64,000 nucleotides of DNA from CAVTLG01 sp963735495 (GTDB lineage Bacteria > Chloroflexota > Ktedonobacteria > Ktedonobacterales > Ktedonobacteraceae), in contig CAVTLG010000010.1 in the NCBI GenBank assembly GCA_963735495.1, positions 248,001 to 312,000 of the forward strand, given 5' to 3'. Under the pieces are notes generated by a model, which was not told where the DNA came from, ran no database searches, and saw only the letters and a list, made by a program, of their open reading frames with translations. Each line of letters starts with the position of its first letter. The stretch's first letter is position 1. Shown here piece after piece: positions 61,770 through 64,000 of this stretch. The position numbers and the translations under genes are program-made.

Positions 61770-64000
61770 TTATTGCCCCTTGTATGTAACCCACTGTATG
61801 AGCAGGTCTGGGCCATACGTTTGTACCAGCACTTTGGCGTAGTTTCCGCCATTAGTGTGAACGGCGAAGACATCGTTGGTCACGAGCTGGTTTGTGCTAT
61901 CGTTGTTGCCATTGATGGGTGTCGTGCTATAGTTCAGGGACTGCAACTGAGCGGCGGTCACAGAATCGAAGTTGACTAAACCCAGGTTGACAAGTTGTGC
62001 GTTGCCGACCACTTGCAGAGTGCGCGTCGGGTCGTTTTGTATATTCCATAGCACATCTCCGCGACTTGTCGAGGACGCCTGTATCCCCTGATCAAAATTG
62101 AAAGAAAAATTTCCGCGCATGGTGCCATTTGAGGCTGAGACAATGGGAACTGGCGTCGGTGTTGGTACGCCGGGTGCCATCGTTGCTGTTGGTACTGCCG
62201 TAGGTGTTGGCATTGGCGTAGCCGTGGGAGTTGCGGTAGGGGCTGCGGTTGGGACCGCGATGCCCATCTGGGCCGCCATGCTTTGTGCTGGTTGCTTAAG
62301 GGGTGGTATCAGACCCGTATAGGCGGCCAGGATAACGCCTGCCAGTACGACTACGGCTGTTGCTACGGGGATGACCCAGCCTGGGAGCAGCGCTTTGTTG
62401 ACAAATTCCGCCTGACCGTTCAGGGGTATCGTGCTGCCGGTCGGGCGGGCGCGAACCTGGAAGGGGAGGCGCTGATCTTTGCCCAGTAAAAAATTCCGAT
62501 CCTTGACCGTCAAGGGAATGCGCATCTCTGTCCCTGGCTCAAGGTCTACGACGCTTTGTCGAAAGAGATAATGCATTTTCTGTTCGTCGTCTTCACCGAT
62601 GAGTTCATAGTGTACCAGCGCATTACCATCGTTGCGCAATGTGACCGCATATTTTGCCTGGCCCCGACCGACGACGCGGCGCGGTTCGAGTCTGAGCGCG
62701 TCTTCTTTGAATGGTAGCACCGTCCATTGGACGCGTGCGGTGCCCGACTCGTTCGGCTTCTCGCGCGAACGGGCGCGGATAACCACCGGATAGGGCTGAG
62801 CGCGATTCGCTGGTATACGGGCCACCGTCACTTTCAGCTCTATCGTCTCCTGCGTCCCAGGATTGAGCTGAACCTCGTAGGTTGGTCCTTGTACCCACTC
62901 GCGTGGTACGCCTTCAACGGTGATGGTGAGCCAATCCACTAACATCCCCATGTTGGTTAGTGTAACCTTGACGGTGGCAAGTGGCTGACCCGGCGTGATA
63001 GTCAGTGTGGCAGGCTCTACCACGACGCCGATGCGATTGCCTGCTGTTGGCGTGCTGCCACTGCTGATACTCGCGGCAACAGGACGCTGGGTGAAGGCTG
63101 CACCCCCACCATATAAGGCTGTTTGATCGATACCTGCGGCGACCGATTGCGCAGAAGCTAGCTGGCTGCTGCCTTCTAATCTGAGCCAGAAAGGTCCAAG
63201 ACGAATTTGCTGCCGGTCTGGCCAGGGGTGCGCGACCTGCGGTAGCAGTCGCTCGCTTCCCAACACGGTACCATTGCTTGATCCCAGGTCTTTAATACTT
63301 GCCTGTCTGCCATCCCATTGTATCTGGAGGTGCTGACGGGAGACCTCTTGCGTCGCTAGCACAATATCATTGCTCGCCTGTCTGCCGACGCTGAGTCCAC
63401 GGCTGGTTAAATCTAGCAGTTGGATGGTCTGACCACTTTTGTCCAGCACACGTATCTGTGGTCCTGCGGGCGTGTTAGCTACTGTGGATAACACGGGTGG
63501 TGCGGTATTGCCACTGCGCGGAGCCGGGAAGGCTGTGCCATCTGCCACCGTGGCATCTGACCATGGATCTGTTGGGGCGACTGTTGATCCGCTGGCATTC
63601 CCGAGAATTTTTTGCAGTGCCTGAGCCATTTCTGTGCCCGTCGCATAACGATCTTCCGGCTTTTTTGCCAGGCTACGCAGGATAACCTCTTCCAAACCTG
63701 CCGGGAGATCCGGGCGTACCTGTCGCGGTGGCGGAGGTGTCGCGTGGAGATGTTTATCCAGCGCTTCTTTGAAATTATCGATCTGAAATGGCAGGTAGCC
63801 AGTGGCAACTTCGTAGAGCACGATGCCCAAAGAATAGAGATCGGTACGCCCATCCAGCTTGCCGCCTATACATTGTTCGGGTGACATGTAGGCGAATGTG
63901 CCCATCGTGGCATTGGTCGCGGTGAGTCCACTGCCCTCCGCCAGGCGAGCCAGCCCGAAATCGCTAATTTTGAGTTCATACATTTCTGGTCCCCGGCCTG
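61770..64000 (-). CDS. Ser/Thr kinase with FHA domain and ectodomain (partial, N-terminus outside window)
   Basis: At least 742 residues remain; the N-lobe and HRD lie beyond base 64000. The visible part starts in the activation segment (KISDFGLARLAEG, then YMSPEQCIGG), so the DFG is intact. A linker leads to an FHA domain: LSVGRQASNDIVLATQEVSRQHLQIQW and DLGSSNGTVLG, with the phosphothreonine-binding Ser/Arg/Asn signature. Two Ig-like/beta domains (VVEPATLTITPGQPLATVKVTLTN and RLEPRRVVGRGQAKYAV) precede a span (VIPVATAVVVLAGVILAAYTG) and a Pro/Thr linker. A final outer domain of about 125 residues ends at 61770. The frame stays open to the window edge. Confidence 0.9.
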   Translation of the reverse strand, partial: GRGPEMYELKISDFGLARLAEGSGLTATNATMGTFAYMSPEQCIGGKLDGRTDLYSLGIVLYEVATGYLPFQIDNFKEALDKHLHATPPPPRQVRPDLPAGLEEVILRSLAKKPEDRYATGTEMAQALQKILGNASGSTVAPTDPWSDATVADGTAFPAPRSGNTAPPVLSTVANTPAGPQIRVLDKSGQTIQLLDLTSRGLSVGRQASNDIVLATQEVSRQHLQIQWDGRQASIKDLGSSNGTVLGSERLLPQVAHPWPDRQQIRLGPFWLRLEGSSQLASAQSVAAGIDQTALYGGGAAFTQRPVAASISSGSTPTAGNRIGVVVEPATLTITPGQPLATVKVTLTNMGMLVDWLTITVEGVPREWVQGPTYEVQLNPGTQETIELKVTVARIPANRAQPYPVVIRARSREKPNESGTARVQWTVLPFKEDALRLEPRRVVGRGQAKYAVTLRNDGNALVHYELIGEDDEQKMHYLFRQSVVDLEPGTEMRIPLTVKDRNFLLGKDQRLPFQVRARPTGSTIPLNGQAEFVNKALLPGWVIPVATAVVVLAGVILAAYTGLIPPLKQPAQSMAAQMGIAVPTAAPTATPTATPMPTPTAVPTATMAPGVPTPTPVPIVSASNGTMRGNFSFNFDQGIQASSTSRGDVLWNIQNDPTRTLQVVGNAQLVNLGLVNFDSVTAAQLQSLNYSTTPINGNNDSTNQLVTNDVFAVHTNGGNYAKVLVQTYGPDLLIQWVTYKGQ

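Overview
The window looks like chromosomal DNA from a soil-type Chloroflexota of the class Ktedonobacteria. This is inferred from gene content, not tested: many one-component Ser/Thr kinase-like membrane receptors, F420-type LLM enzymes, a CysO/CysM/Mec+ cysteine pathway, BTAD regulators and abundant small intergenic repeats. No rRNA, tRNA, CRISPR array, phage or intact transposase was seen. Two genes run off the ends: a flavin disulfide reductase at the left and an FHA-containing kinase at the right.

Layout. 1-6.5 kb: disulfide reductase, a 259-bp MITE, Nudix hydrolase, canonical membrane Ser/Thr kinase, Tat-exported berberine-bridge-type oxidase and a LacI regulator. 6.7-10.0 kb: a catabolic operon (Gfo/Idh/MocA dehydrogenase, a DUF993 aldolase-like gene broken by one inserted base, and a TIM-barrel isomerase), probably governed by the LacI protein. 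10.0-12.4 kb: an orphan TrpF-like protein, a second Gfo/Idh protein and a small protein. 12.5-17.3 kb: a duplicated sugar-binding lipoprotein beside a Cache-domain receptor and a DUF4388 protein, with no ABC permease; one duplication scar is interrupted by a second MITE. 18.5-26 kb: LLM oxidoreductase, a membrane-anchored NACHT NTPase carrying 31 tandem Leu-Arg-Asp-type tripeptides, a CoA-binding protein and a PAS histidine kinase. 26.7-33.7 kb: a Pls/PosA-like polyamino-acid synthetase, a P450 with a repeated operator-like motif, and MetY.

34.0-48.8 kb is the most unusual part. It holds six head-to-tail paralogues of one receptor, each with its own near-identical leader of about 250 bp. Each has a cytoplasmic kinase fold whose catalytic HRD has become HGN and whose DFG has become DFS, a long acidic/proline linker, one membrane span, a Thr/Pro stalk and an outer carbohydrate-binding domain (malectin-like in five copies, CBM4/9-like in the sixth). 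The copies are mosaics of one another, and copy 4 is frameshifted in a short T tract. This resembles a diversifying family of sugar-sensing pseudokinase receptors, similar in layout to plant malectin receptor-like kinases.

49.1-52.2 kb encodes a rhodanese-MoeB fusion, CysO (with one extra Arg after Gly-Gly), CysM and a JAMM peptidase: a complete sulfur-carrier cysteine route. 52.3-64 kb: an Rpn-type nuclease-like protein with a tandem-repeat tail, a kinase and a kinase-less protein that share an ectodomain, a BTAD regulator with an upstream perfect palindrome, a GT-C-like membrane protein and the partial FHA kinase. Four copies of a palindromic repeat (6.6, 10.7, 30.8 and 50.4 kb) lie only between genes.
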